This document shows positions 17,438 through 26,279 of a stretch of DNA of 64,000 nucleotides, one piece after another. The stretch covers positions 124,001-188,000 of the forward strand of contig NZ_RHON01000003.1 of NCBI RefSeq assembly GCF_003946505.1, in the 5' to 3' direction. Origin of the DNA: Companilactobacillus mishanensis (GTDB taxonomy: Bacteria > Bacillota > Bacilli > Lactobacillales > Lactobacillaceae). The position numbers and the translations under genes are program-made. The notes under the pieces were generated by a model, which worked only from the letters and a program-made list of their open reading frames with translations, did no database searches and was not told the origin of the DNA. The stretch's first letter is position 1, and every line of letters begins with the position of its first letter.

Positions 17438-18322
17438 TTAACTCATAATCATTTCTTCCATTGATTCAAAGCTGATCACAAACTTATCGATCCTATTTGG
17501 GTGTAAATTAATTTCTACGCATCCTCGTGGAATGTTTCCATAACAATTATATCCTGTAGTATTACCGTAATTAAGTTGGATACCTAACAAACTACTTGAA
17601 AAATTATTGTCATGATCATGTCCAGCAAAAATGGCTTTAACATTCTTCTTTTTCATTAATGCATAAAATAATCCGGAATTGATTCTCGGAGCACATACTT
17701 CTTCTCCGAAGTTTCCAGAAGTGATCTGATTTGCGGCGATACGATATTCGGGTAACGGAATATGCAAGAAGCCTAAATCAGTATGTTCATTACTGCGACT
17801 ATATGGCAAATTCAAGAACCATTCGATTTGCTCAGGCTCAATTGCCGCATAGTGGTCCAATTTTGGCCAGTGAGAATACGATCCACTGTCCCAGACGTAA
17901 ATGACATGCTTCAACTCCCCAGTTTGACGGTCATTTACCTCTAACGTGTAGCTTTCCCTATTTGAACTCAAGAACTGATTATGGCGATCGACTAGAAACT
18001 CAAGATCTGATTCCATTGAACGCATATCACTTCTCTTCATTACTCCTTCAACATCATGGTTTCCGTATGTTATGGCGACTGGTGTTTTCAGAGAGTTCAG
18101 AAAATCATAAAAGACCGATAAACTCTTTTTTGCTGTGGGATTATCCTTCCCCTGGATAATATCCCCTGTAATCATAATTAAGTGAAACTTCTTTTGAGTG
18201 AATAATTTACGTAAAGACTGTAATGTATGCAAATCTTCATCACAAAAAGGATACTCGCCTAGATGAATGTCAGTTAGCTGACAAATCCGTAAAGGTCGAT
18301 CATCGTGCACTGTTAATTTCAT
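17438..18322 (-). CDS. Metallophosphoesterase (calcineurin-like)
   Basis: 294 aa. All five metal-site blocks of the calcineurin-like fold are present: LTDIHLG (DxH, about 17-20), ITGDII (GD), YGNHDVEG (GNHD), a His in LGFLHIPLPEY and AGHDHDNNF (GHxH). These bind two metal ions and hydrolyse a phosphomonoester or diester. The overall layout resembles bacterial and fungal Dcr2/purple-phosphatase-like proteins. Substrate unknown. It has no signal peptide, so it is cytoplasmic. Its start overlaps the stop of the upstream PHP-phosphatase gene by 23 nt, so the two are co-transcribed. Confidence 0.88.
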   Translation of the reverse strand: MKLTVHDDRPLRICQLTDIHLGEYPFCDEDLHTLQSLRKLFTQKKFHLIMITGDIIQGKDNPTAKKSLSVFYDFLNSLKTPVAITYGNHDVEGVMKRSDMRSMESDLEFLVDRHNQFLSSNRESYTLEVNDRQTGELKHVIYVWDSGSYSHWPKLDHYAAIEPEQIEWFLNLPYSRSNEHTDLGFLHIPLPEYRIAANQITSGNFGEEVCAPRINSGLFYALMKKKNVKAIFAGHDHDNNFSSSLLGIQLNYGNTTGYNCYGNIPRGCVEINLHPNRIDKFVISFESMEEMIMS

Positions 18323-19205
18323 GATGCTCCTTAGTTTTATATAATTGTTGGATTAAGTATTCGTTGTAACCTTGATCAATATTATCGATTTCATGGGCAT
18401 CAGATCCATAAACTAATGTAATGCCTTTGGCCATTGCACTCTCAAGAATAGGTAAAGAAGGCGACGACTCCCCCTGACTATACTTACCTAAACCTGACAT
18501 ATTACAATCCAGCATCAAATTCTTCTTACAGACTCTTTTCAAAATTTTATCGAGTAGTTTATTAGTTTGGTCATCAGCCCAAACGGTTTCCGGCGAAAAG
18601 TTCTTTCTCCATCTTCTGTATAGCGTTACATGACCATATCTAACGGGCTTACAATCAAACTCCCACTTCAGTGCCTCAAGCACAGTTTCAAGATATCTGT
18701 TAGCTACACTCACTGGAGTCCGATAATAATTCAAAACCCCATCACAAAAGTCCTGGTAGCTATCATCAACAGATCTCAAACCATCATTAGTAGGTAAAAA
18801 ATGAACCGAAAGAATAGCATCATCAATTTGATCAGCAAACTTGAGCAGCTGACTCTTAGTCCACTCCTGGCAGCCATCAATGTAGTCCACCTCAAAACCA
18901 ATAAGAATATTGATTTTGTCCGCATACTTGCGTTTAAGATAATCCATCTTTGCAAAGTATGCTGGTAGCTCAGAATAATCCATAGCAGCTGTAGCAATAG
19001 CATGTTCAGCACCACGAGCCATTTGATAAAACTGCGGCGGCATCGGAAAATGCTCCGTAATAGAATAAGTTTTGAACCCATCATCAATGGCACGCTTGAT
19101 CATGTCCTCAGTATCTAAAATCTCACCATGAGGACAAAATTCAGTATGAGAGTGACCATTCCAATCCTTGCAGGAGATACTCCGTAAGTAATCAAGTGAA
19201 ATCAT
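18300..19205 (-). CDS. PHP-domain histidinol-phosphatase family protein (HisJ-like)
   Basis: 301 aa. Opens with WNGHSHTEFCPHGE, the HxH metal motif of the PHP fold in its HisJ/HisK form. It continues with TYSITEHFPMPP (EH), GFEVDYI (E), a SVHF segment, DCNMSGL and a C-terminal YGSDAHEID (SDAH). These residues bind three metals for phosphate-ester hydrolysis. HisJ proteins remove phosphate from histidinol phosphate, but no other histidine gene is near, and close paralogues can act on other phosphates. It overlaps the metallophosphoesterase gene by 23 nt, hinting at sequential or related phosphatase roles. Confidence 0.85.
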   Translation of the reverse strand: MISLDYLRSISCKDWNGHSHTEFCPHGEILDTEDMIKRAIDDGFKTYSITEHFPMPPQFYQMARGAEHAIATAAMDYSELPAYFAKMDYLKRKYADKINILIGFEVDYIDGCQEWTKSQLLKFADQIDDAILSVHFLPTNDGLRSVDDSYQDFCDGVLNYYRTPVSVANRYLETVLEALKWEFDCKPVRYGHVTLYRRWRKNFSPETVWADDQTNKLLDKILKRVCKKNLMLDCNMSGLGKYSQGESSPSLPILESAMAKGITLVYGSDAHEIDNIDQGYNEYLIQQLYKTKEHHEINSAR

Positions 19206-19426
19206 ATTGCATCAAAATCCCCCGAGTATAAATGTAAAACAAGGGTTCACACCCTTATTTCACAAGATAACAAAGGATTGTATATAAATTGTATAAAATT
19301 ATAACGCTACAGAATTAACCGTAATAACATCAACCAAAACCCAAGTTTTATTTAATTTTTCATGGATTTTACTTATAACGGTCAAAACAAAATAAATTTG
19401 AAAATACAATAAGAATTTTCAGTAAA
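19206..19426. other. AT-rich intergenic stretch
   Basis: Upstream region of the PHP-phosphatase gene. It is AT-rich; apart from the promoter that must lie near 19206-19300, I see no supported feature before the terminator hairpin at 19427. Confidence 0.4.
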
Positions 19427-19457
19427 CAAAAAGAGACTGTCAAAAGACAGTCTCTAA
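19427..19457 (-). terminator. Terminator downstream of the polyprenyl synthase gene
   Basis: AGAGACTGTC and GACAGTCTCT form a perfect 10-bp stem around AAAA. On the minus strand the stem is followed by TTTTTG, so it ends the transcript of the gene at 19734-20705 after passing the palindromic element at 19559. Confidence 0.85.
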
Positions 19458-19558
19458 ACAAGATTTTGATTTAATTTTAAATTCAGCAAAAACCAACATA
19501 GCCATCCGGATAAAACATCCCCATTTCAAAAGAATAGGAAAAACAAATCTAGATGGAG

Positions 19559-19702
19559 AAAGGCAATTGATTTTTGGCTCAGCCCTGAAATTGGACTTAG
19601 TGTACGAAGTACACTTAGACCAAGGCTAAGTTTCAAGACTTACGAAGTAAGTCTCGAAATTATGCCCAGGGCGTTCCAGCCTAAAAAAATCAATTGGCTT
19701 TC
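19559..19702. repeat. Intergenic palindromic element, cloverleaf-like (type 2)
   Basis: About 144 bp. The outer arms AAAGGCAATTGATTTTT (left) and AAAAATCAATTGGCTTT (right) are near-perfect inverted repeats, with GCCCTG/CAGGGC inside them. Two inner hairpins follow: AGTGTAC-GAA-GTACACT and AGACTTAC-GAA-GTAAGTCT. It lies between the polyprenyl synthase stop codon and its terminator, so it would be transcribed as a structured 3' UTR. Confidence 0.75.
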
Positions 19703-19733
19703 GGAATCGGCAGCATAGAACTTCAAACACACC

Positions 19734-20705
19734 CTATTCGATTCTGTCGAGCAGCTCTTCCACTATTTTTTCCAAAGCCCGACGATTACGACCCTTAGGC
19801 AATTTCTTAATTCGATTCATAGCATGTCGACTATAAGTCTTAGCAATATCCTTAGCCTTTTGAAGATAACCACCTTCAACAACAATCCTGGCAGCTTCAT
19901 TAATATCTTCATTAGACAACTCATTCTTAGACAAAACAGCGACTAAATCAGCATTATGATCCTGAAGTCCAAGAATATATGGTAACGAATAAACACCGTT
20001 TCTCAAATCTTCAAAGTTAGGTTTACCAGTATCTCGACTGTCACCGAAATCTAATATGTCATCCATGATTTGGAATGACATCCCTATTTCATGTCCAATA
20101 TTCTTGGCACGTGCGACTAACTCGTGATCCCCACCAGAAACTAGTGCACCCATCATTGTACTCAAGCTAAATAATTCAGCTGTCTTTCCTGCAACTTCAC
20201 GGAAATACATTTTTGCAGTCGCATCCACATTGAAGTTGATCAACAATTGATCTAACTCGCCAATCAAAATTTTCTTCATACTTAAAGCATTCAAAAGAAT
20301 CTGATTCTGTGCAGGTAAGTGACGTGAAATTGTTTCAAAATACAATGTGAATAAATAGTCCCCAGCATAAATTGCATTGCGTTTACCATATTTTGTATGG
20401 ATAGTTGGTTTTGAACGACGTAGTGGTGAATCATCAATGACATCATCGTGGATCAGCGTAGCTACGTGCAGTAATTCCAAAGAAGATGCCAATGGAATAA
20501 GTTCCTCGTCTGTTTTTTTGTTCGGTCCAAAACTACTGAACAATAGGAAAAAAGCTGGACGTAGCATCTTACCTCCAGAAGTAAGATCACGTATCATAGT
20601 TGATATCGCTTCGTTACGCATATCCAAACTATCGTGAATATACGCAGTTGTCCGGTCTATCCGCTTCCCCATCTTTGGATATTCTTTCCAAATCGAATTT
20701 GCCAT
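19734..20705 (-). CDS. Polyprenyl diphosphate synthase (trans-type)
   Basis: 323 aa from the ATG at 20705 (AGAGGGGAA upstream; the longer frame lacks a ribosome binding site). Both Asp-rich motifs are present: LIHDDVIDDSPLRR (first, about 85-98) and FQIMDDILDF (second, about 212-221). GGKMLRP near the N terminus binds IPP. The enzyme adds isopentenyl units in trans to build the long side chain of menaquinone. It is divergently transcribed from menA with only 84 bp between, which strongly supports a quinone role and shared control. It may form a heterodimer with a small subunit encoded elsewhere, or act alone like SPP/DPP synthases. Confidence 0.9.
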   Translation of the reverse strand: MANSIWKEYPKMGKRIDRTTAYIHDSLDMRNEAISTMIRDLTSGGKMLRPAFFLLFSSFGPNKKTDEELIPLASSLELLHVATLIHDDVIDDSPLRRSKPTIHTKYGKRNAIYAGDYLFTLYFETISRHLPAQNQILLNALSMKKILIGELDQLLINFNVDATAKMYFREVAGKTAELFSLSTMMGALVSGGDHELVARAKNIGHEIGMSFQIMDDILDFGDSRDTGKPNFEDLRNGVYSLPYILGLQDHNADLVAVLSKNELSNEDINEAARIVVEGGYLQKAKDIAKTYSRHAMNRIKKLPKGRNRRALEKIVEELLDRIE

Positions 20706-20789
20706 GTAATTCCCCTCTACTGCTGTTACTTGTCTATTTTCATAAAGTAATTCTATAATATATGTTATCAAACAAAAAGGACTGATTTC

Positions 20790-21704
20790 TTGAAACCCTC
20801 AGTATTTTTCGAACTGGTTGAAATAAAAGCTAAGACAGCCAGCGTCTTCCCGTTTCTAATGGGAACATTATACTCGTACTACCACTGGCATTCTATTAAC
20901 TTGCTGGAATTATTGTTATTCTTCTTGGCAATGTTCCTATTTAATATGGCCGTAGATATAAACGATAATTATTGGGATTATAAAAACGCTACCGGAGTAG
21001 AAAGCTTTCGCCGTGAAACTAACGTAATTGGTGTCAATCACCTTAACATCCATATGATTGGTTGGATTGATTTCTCGTTCACTCTGATTTCCGCAATTAT
21101 TGGACTCTTTATCGTATACAGAACTGGATTACCACTACTATATATGGGACTATTCTCATACGCTGTAGGATTCCTATACGCAGGAGGTCCAAAACCAATA
21201 AATCGTGGACCCTTTGGTGAATTTTTCGCCGGGTTCACGATGGGATTCGTTATTTATTTGATAGCAATTTATACCAATGTTTTCAATTCTCCAGAAGCTA
21301 TTCTTGACTTCAAATTTTACGGAGATGCCTTACTTTCGTCATTATTGACATTCTTCGCCATCTCTAACTTATTACTTGCCAACAACATCGCTGACGAGCA
21401 AGAAGATAAGGATTTGGGAAGAAAAACAATTGTCTATTATCTCGGTAAGGGCAATTCAATGTTCATCCTCAAATCACTTTATATCTTAGGATTCTTCGCT
21501 TTGATCTGTTCGATCATAATCGGTCTACTTCCAAAGACTATGTTGATAGTTCTTCTGATCACACCGATCGTCTACAAAAACACCAAAGCATTCGTTAAGA
21601 ATCCTATCAAGAAAAAGACTTTTCCTATGATAATCAAAAACTTGTTCTTGATAACTTTAACTGAAGTTGTAACTTTCTTTATTGGAGTACTGATTCACTT
21701 CTAG
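20790..21704 (+). CDS. menA: 1,4-dihydroxy-2-naphthoate polyprenyltransferase (UbiA family)
   Basis: 304 aa, TTG start with AAAAGGA upstream. Polytopic (about nine helices). The first Asp-rich active-site motif is in FNMAVDINDNYWDYKNA (about 51-67, N/DxxxD) and the second in LLANNIADEQEDKDLGRKTI (about 191-210), both as in MenA. It joins a polyprenyl chain to 1,4-dihydroxy-2-naphthoate in the membrane, giving demethylmenaquinone. With the divergent prenyl synthase, ndh and cydAB it supports a quinone-based chain. No menFDHCEB genes are visible, so the cell may rely on imported naphthoate, as some lactobacilli do. It converges on ackA with a 4-bp overlap of stop codons. Confidence 0.9.
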   Translation: MKPSVFFELVEIKAKTASVFPFLMGTLYSYYHWHSINLLELLLFFLAMFLFNMAVDINDNYWDYKNATGVESFRRETNVIGVNHLNIHMIGWIDFSFTLISAIIGLFIVYRTGLPLLYMGLFSYAVGFLYAGGPKPINRGPFGEFFAGFTMGFVIYLIAIYTNVFNSPEAILDFKFYGDALLSSLLTFFAISNLLLANNIADEQEDKDLGRKTIVYYLGKGNSMFILKSLYILGFFALICSIIIGLLPKTMLIVLLITPIVYKNTKAFVKNPIKKKTFPMIIKNLFLITLTEVVTFFIGVLIHF

Positions 21705-22903
21705 TCCAAAATTTTAGCAAATCCATAAGTATCTTGAGCAATCATAAGTTCCTCATTTGTAGGCACAAGGTAGGCTGCGATTTTTGAATCGTCGGTAGTG
21801 ATCTTAGTTTCTTTACCGCGAACCGCATTCTTCTCTGTGTCTACTTTTGCGCCTAAATAACCAAATGCATTCAAGATATCTTCACGAACTTCAGCACTAT
21901 TTTCACCAACACCAGCTGTAAAGGCAATGACGTCAACGCCACCCATTTCAGCAATGTATGATCCAACAAATTTGATGATACGGTTACGATAAATGTCCAA
22001 TGCCAGTTGAGCACGGTCGTTGTTACCTTTGGCAGCAACATCTTCAATATCACGCATATCAGCAGAAATACCGGAAATACCAAGTAGACCTGATTTGTGA
22101 TTAAAGATATCGATCATCTTATTTACGTCCATGATCCCAAGTTTATTCATCAAGTATGGAATAACTGAAACATCAAGGTCACCACTACGAGAACTCATTG
22201 TGATTCCGGCAATAGGAGTGAATCCCATTGAGATATCGAAAGCTTTTCCGTTCTTAATGGCACTGATTGAAGCACCACTTCCCAAGTGAAGTACGATAAC
22301 ATTCTTATCTTGGATACCACCGTCAACAATTTGGTCTAGTCTTTGAGCAATAAATCTGTGGCTAGTACCGTGAGCACCATAACGACGTGCTTTATATTTC
22401 TTGTAATAATCTAAATCAATACTATATAAGTAATTTATTTCTGGAATATCAGCAAAGAATGAAGTATCAAATACGGCTACCTGAATAGCTTTTGGTACCA
22501 ATTTTTTGAAGACGCTGATGTAATATGCTTCCACTTTATTATGCAATGGAGCATACTCTGCTAATTCGAGAATACGGTCGAGATTTTCTTCTGTCACTAT
22601 TTCTGATTTCTTGAAATATTCCCCACCAGCAACAACACGATGTCCAAATGCGGTAATATCTTCAAAATGTTCGATGATATGGGCATCCTTCAATGCGCTA
22701 AGAATCGATAGAACGGCTATCTCATTGGACTCAACAGCTTCTTCACGTTCAGTCTTCTTACCATTGTATTTTAGTTTGAAAACAGCTTTAGGTGATCCTA
22801 AACGGTCGATCATTCCTGAAGCAATTTCTGTTTTCTCAGGCATTTCGAAAAGTTTCCATTTCAAAGTAGAGCTACCTGCATTTATAGACATTATCTTCAT
22901 CAT
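21701..22903 (-). CDS. ackA: Acetate kinase
   Basis: 400 aa. MKIMSINAGSSTLKWKLF is the N-terminal phosphate-binding signature (NxGSSS/TxK). FGHRVVAGGEYF, FDTSFFADIPE, YGAHGTSHRFIA and MGFTPIAGITMSSRSGDLD are all family blocks. The enzyme interconverts acetyl phosphate plus ADP and acetate plus ATP, the energy-yielding end of heterolactic or aerobic metabolism. The ribosome binding site GGGAG precedes two adjacent ATG codons at 22903 and 22900; either could be used. Its neighbourhood of oxygen-respiration genes fits acetate formation when NADH is oxidised by the respiratory chain. Confidence 0.96.
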   Translation of the reverse strand: MMKIMSINAGSSTLKWKLFEMPEKTEIASGMIDRLGSPKAVFKLKYNGKKTEREEAVESNEIAVLSILSALKDAHIIEHFEDITAFGHRVVAGGEYFKKSEIVTEENLDRILELAEYAPLHNKVEAYYISVFKKLVPKAIQVAVFDTSFFADIPEINYLYSIDLDYYKKYKARRYGAHGTSHRFIAQRLDQIVDGGIQDKNVIVLHLGSGASISAIKNGKAFDISMGFTPIAGITMSSRSGDLDVSVIPYLMNKLGIMDVNKMIDIFNHKSGLLGISGISADMRDIEDVAAKGNNDRAQLALDIYRNRIIKFVGSYIAEMGGVDVIAFTAGVGENSAEVREDILNAFGYLGAKVDTEKNAVRGKETKITTDDSKIAAYLVPTNEELMIAQDTYGFAKILD

Positions 22904-23024
22904 AATTCTCCCTTACAAACATACTAGAGTTCTTCAAATCGGCTTCACACCAGCTTTGACACTATTTTAAAATAATGATACTCTGTAATAACTATTATAA
23001 GTCTTTTTGGGGGGTATTTCATTC

Positions 23025-24998
23025 GTGAAATTATTTAGTAGATTACTCAAAGACGTTTCGGACGATAACGACCGTAACGCCAATGTTCAAGCCCAATCAG
23101 ACAACCACACAAATTCTAATAATCAATCAAATTCCAACGATTCGATTAAAAATAACAACGATCAAAACCAAAACGACTCATCCCAAAAGGAACATTCAAA
23201 AAATAATAATATGACCTCAACTTCTTCGAATGACGAAACAACAGCTTTGACCTCTGTCCACGACCAACGTGTGAAAATCGAAAACGATATGAATAGCCTA
23301 TCACATGAATATGCTCAATTACGTGGAAAACTTAAATTGAACCTATTTAGTGAACGTGATGATTATCAAAACAAAAAGAACAGTCTGACTAAGCAACTGA
23401 ACGCACTTAAAAAGAACGAAAAAGCAGTTCAAGATAACATCGAAAAGAATCAAAACGAAAATGACGGCAAGGAGACTGAACGCTTGGCTGGAGTTCGTGC
23501 TGACCAAAAGCATCAAAATGAATTGCTCTACAAATATAAAGAACAACAAAAAGACCTCGCCCAAAAGATTGAAAAAGGCGAGACTAAACGTAGTAAGAAA
23601 CAGGCTGAATTAGATGCCAACCAAAAGAAAGAAACCGACCTTTCGGCTTCTATCAAGAACGAAACTGATTTACAAAAGATGATGTCCTTGATGGAAAAAC
23701 AAAAATCTCAAGTTGATAAAATCTACAAAGATCGTACAAATATCGAAAAAGATTTGCGTAAGATTCGCGATGAGATCGGCGTAAGCAAAAAAGATCTCAA
23801 CGATGTCAATATCAACATCAATGAGATTTCTAGTACTGTTAGTCTACTCAAAACTAAAATCGGCCAACAAGAACAAAATATCAAGAATAATAAGGCTCGT
23901 CGTTCACAACTTATTGCTCAACTACAAGCTAGTAGCAAGACCAACAACAACGAGATCAATGGTCTTGAACTTCAACTCAAGAATGTTAACGACAATATCG
24001 AATACGTTGATAAATACATCAAAGACGTCTTCCACGCCGCATACCTTGTCCGTGAGGTTTACTTAGATAGCAGCAAAGAATATTTAGTTGTTTCTAACTC
24101 AATCGACAACGAACAAAAAGAATCAGACTTGTTCGATATGATCGGCTTCCTAGAACGTAAGATGAATACTGGTGTTACTATCGTAACCAGTTTCTACAAC
24201 AATAAATTCCAGAGTATCGTCGATGGTTATACTAAATCGATGCGTATCGACCAGCCTAAAGTAATCAATCTGTTCGCTGATCTACAAAAATCCGACAATC
24301 CTTCAGACAAAAAAGTTACCATTCCTGAATCAGACAGTTGGATCACTAGAACTGACGTCGAAACTCAAAATACTTTGATTTACGACAAACAAGAAAACTT
24401 AATGATGACAGTTGAACATTTCGAAGAAAAAATCGACCGTATCAACTACTTCAAGAATTCTAAAATCGTTAAGACTAACATTTATAACGCAGATGGTATC
24501 CTTTCATCTGTAGAAATTTTCGACAAGAGTCAAAAGCTCACTGAAGAAAACTTCTATCGTACAGATGGATCAATCGTCTTGACTATCATGTATGAATCTG
24601 GCGTTGCTAACACTTTCCAAGTCTTCGACCAAAGTGGACTTCTCCAACAAGACTTCGATAAGAAGGAAGAACTTGTTACTTGGTGGATCAACAAACTTTA
24701 TCAAGGTAAGTCAGATATCGTCTTCGTTGGTAGCAGTACCGACTTGCTTTACAAAGTGGTCGCTGGAATTCGTGATCAAGAAAATACTGAACTTATTACA
24801 TTTGTTGAAAATGCTCACAGTAATATTGGACGTATCAAAGCCTTGCTACACAAGGAACCATTGATCGATAACATCTTCGTTCAATACGAAAAAGATTTAC
24901 ATGCTATCGAAAATACAACTGACCGTGACATTAGTGTCAGCTCAATAAAATCCGTAACAAATGAAGAAATGTATTTACCAGAATCGCTCAAAATTTAA
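23025..24998 (+). CDS. Large coiled-coil protein with GtfA/TarM-like beta domain, envelope polysaccharide operon
   Basis: About 657 aa from a GTG at 23025 (GGGGGG 11 nt upstream; a TTG at 23007 is the alternative). Residues about 15-75 are Asn/Gln/Ser-rich and disordered. Residues about 85-320 are a long heptad-rich coiled coil. From about 440 the C-terminal part (LIYDKQENLMMTVEHFEEK, IDRINYFKNSKIVKTNIYNADGILSS, ENFYRTDGSIVLTIMYE) resembles the beta-sheet DUF1975-like domain that precedes the catalytic part of GtfA/TarM-type glycosyltransferases. No GT4 catalytic EX7E segment follows. Two GT2 genes come next (31 bp gap, then 1-nt overlap), so it is likely a scaffold or regulatory partner of polymer synthesis. 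No signal peptide. Confidence 0.65.
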   Translation: MKLFSRLLKDVSDDNDRNANVQAQSDNHTNSNNQSNSNDSIKNNNDQNQNDSSQKEHSKNNNMTSTSSNDETTALTSVHDQRVKIENDMNSLSHEYAQLRGKLKLNLFSERDDYQNKKNSLTKQLNALKKNEKAVQDNIEKNQNENDGKETERLAGVRADQKHQNELLYKYKEQQKDLAQKIEKGETKRSKKQAELDANQKKETDLSASIKNETDLQKMMSLMEKQKSQVDKIYKDRTNIEKDLRKIRDEIGVSKKDLNDVNININEISSTVSLLKTKIGQQEQNIKNNKARRSQLIAQLQASSKTNNNEINGLELQLKNVNDNIEYVDKYIKDVFHAAYLVREVYLDSSKEYLVVSNSIDNEQKESDLFDMIGFLERKMNTGVTIVTSFYNNKFQSIVDGYTKSMRIDQPKVINLFADLQKSDNPSDKKVTIPESDSWITRTDVETQNTLIYDKQENLMMTVEHFEEKIDRINYFKNSKIVKTNIYNADGILSSVEIFDKSQKLTEENFYRTDGSIVLTIMYESGVANTFQVFDQSGLLQQDFDKKEELVTWWINKLYQGKSDIVFVGSSTDLLYKVVAGIRDQENTELITFVENAHSNIGRIKALLHKEPLIDNIFVQYEKDLHAIENTTDRDISVSSIKSVTNEEMYLPESLKI

Positions 24999-25028
24999 CT
25001 TTATAGTTCTTGTTCAAAGGAGGTACTC

Positions 25029-26279
25029 ATGTTTATTTTGAAAATAATTTTGGGTATCTCTTTTTTTGCGACATTGTTTACATTGCTGATGAGCATTGCA
25101 ACTTTCTTTTTCCCCGTTCGCAAACCGGTATCCGCAAAGTTTTTATCCGACTACAAAGTCTATATCTTAATGCCCGTCTTAAATGAATCGTCCGTCATCA
25201 AAAAGACCGTCGATAAATTTTTTGACGATAGCTATTTCAGTCACAAAAATAACGTCCATCTAGTGTTGATAGATGACCGTAGTACTGACGGATCAACCGA
25301 TATCCTCAAAAGCCTCAATAATACTTACAAAAATTTCCACGTGCTAAAGCGTTCTTTCCCAATTGCTCAACACGGTAAAGGTGCTGCACTTAACGCTGGG
25401 ATCGATTTCGTTCGGAAGAACAACGATTGGGCTCCTGATAAAACTATCGTTGGAGTCATCGATGCTGATGCCTCAATGGAAATCACTGACATCAATAAGA
25501 TGGTCAATGTTTTCGACCAAGACAATAAACTAGCTATGGCCCAAAGCCGAGTGGCCATGAACAGAACTAAGAATTGGTTGGAAACTTTACAGGACTTCGA
25601 GTTCTTGGTACCAAATTCTTTATTACAAAATATGCGTAATAATTTTGGCAACGCTGCCGGCGCTGGTAACGGACAATTTTTCAGAATGAGTGCTTTAAAA
25701 GAGCGTACCCCTTGGGGAAATGCACTCTTAGAGGACTATGAAATCAGTACCAAGCTACTTGTTAATGATCAAAAGACAACTTTTGTACCAGATATACTAG
25801 TAAAGCAGGAGCCAGTTTCAAATGTATCTGGTTTCGTCCGTCAACGTGCCCGTTGGGCTCAAGGTAGTTTAGACTGTTTGAAACTCCTTGGCGGTAAAAC
25901 TATTTCTAGTAATCTGAACTTTTTAGAGAAGCTAGAAATGATATTATTTATGTGTTCTACATTATTAAGTTTAATAATAATAATCACTAATATTTTGTCG
26001 CTTGTCAGTATAATTCTGGGATTGACTATCGTAAATTACTCCGCACCATGGTGGATGATTGCGACCCTCATCTTAGGACTGGCATTCGTCGTCTTTTCTG
26101 TAATTCAGTACTACCGATTCGCAGATATTTCTATCCTAAAAGCAATCGGCTGCATTTTCTATTTTTATATCTACATGATTTTGATAATCCCAATCGTATT
26201 CATCGCCTTCTGGAACTTCATTACTGGGCATAATAGTTGGGACAAAACAGCTCATGGACTTAAAGAAAGCGGAAATTAA
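25029..26279 (+). CDS. Processive family 2 glycosyltransferase, membrane-bound
   Basis: 416 aa, AAAGGAGG upstream. One N-terminal helix (about 5-28), a GT2 catalytic domain (about 45-285) and four or more C-terminal helices. The GT2 core shows VLNESSVI, LIDDRSTDGS (UDP-binding Asp), IDADASM (DxD), LLEDYEIS (ED) and RQRARWAQG (QxxRW), the full set of processive polysaccharide synthases such as BcsA, PgaC and hyaluronan synthase. It probably builds and exports a homopolymer or repeat-unit chain using UDP-sugar. Sugar unknown. Second gene of a three-gene operon, overlapping the next gene by one base. Confidence 0.85.
   Translation: MFILKIILGISFFATLFTLLMSIATFFFPVRKPVSAKFLSDYKVYILMPVLNESSVIKKTVDKFFDDSYFSHKNNVHLVLIDDRSTDGSTDILKSLNNTYKNFHVLKRSFPIAQHGKGAALNAGIDFVRKNNDWAPDKTIVGVIDADASMEITDINKMVNVFDQDNKLAMAQSRVAMNRTKNWLETLQDFEFLVPNSLLQNMRNNFGNAAGAGNGQFFRMSALKERTPWGNALLEDYEISTKLLVNDQKTTFVPDILVKQEPVSNVSGFVRQRARWAQGSLDCLKLLGGKTISSNLNFLEKLEMILFMCSTLLSLIIIITNILSLVSIILGLTIVNYSAPWWMIATLILGLAFVVFSVIQYYRFADISILKAIGCIFYFYIYMILIIPIVFIAFWNFITGHNSWDKTAHGLKESGN

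Noticed and set aside
24592-24864. Internal frame in the coiled-coil gene
   Set aside because: Out-of-frame reading inside a well-supported gene with no start signal.
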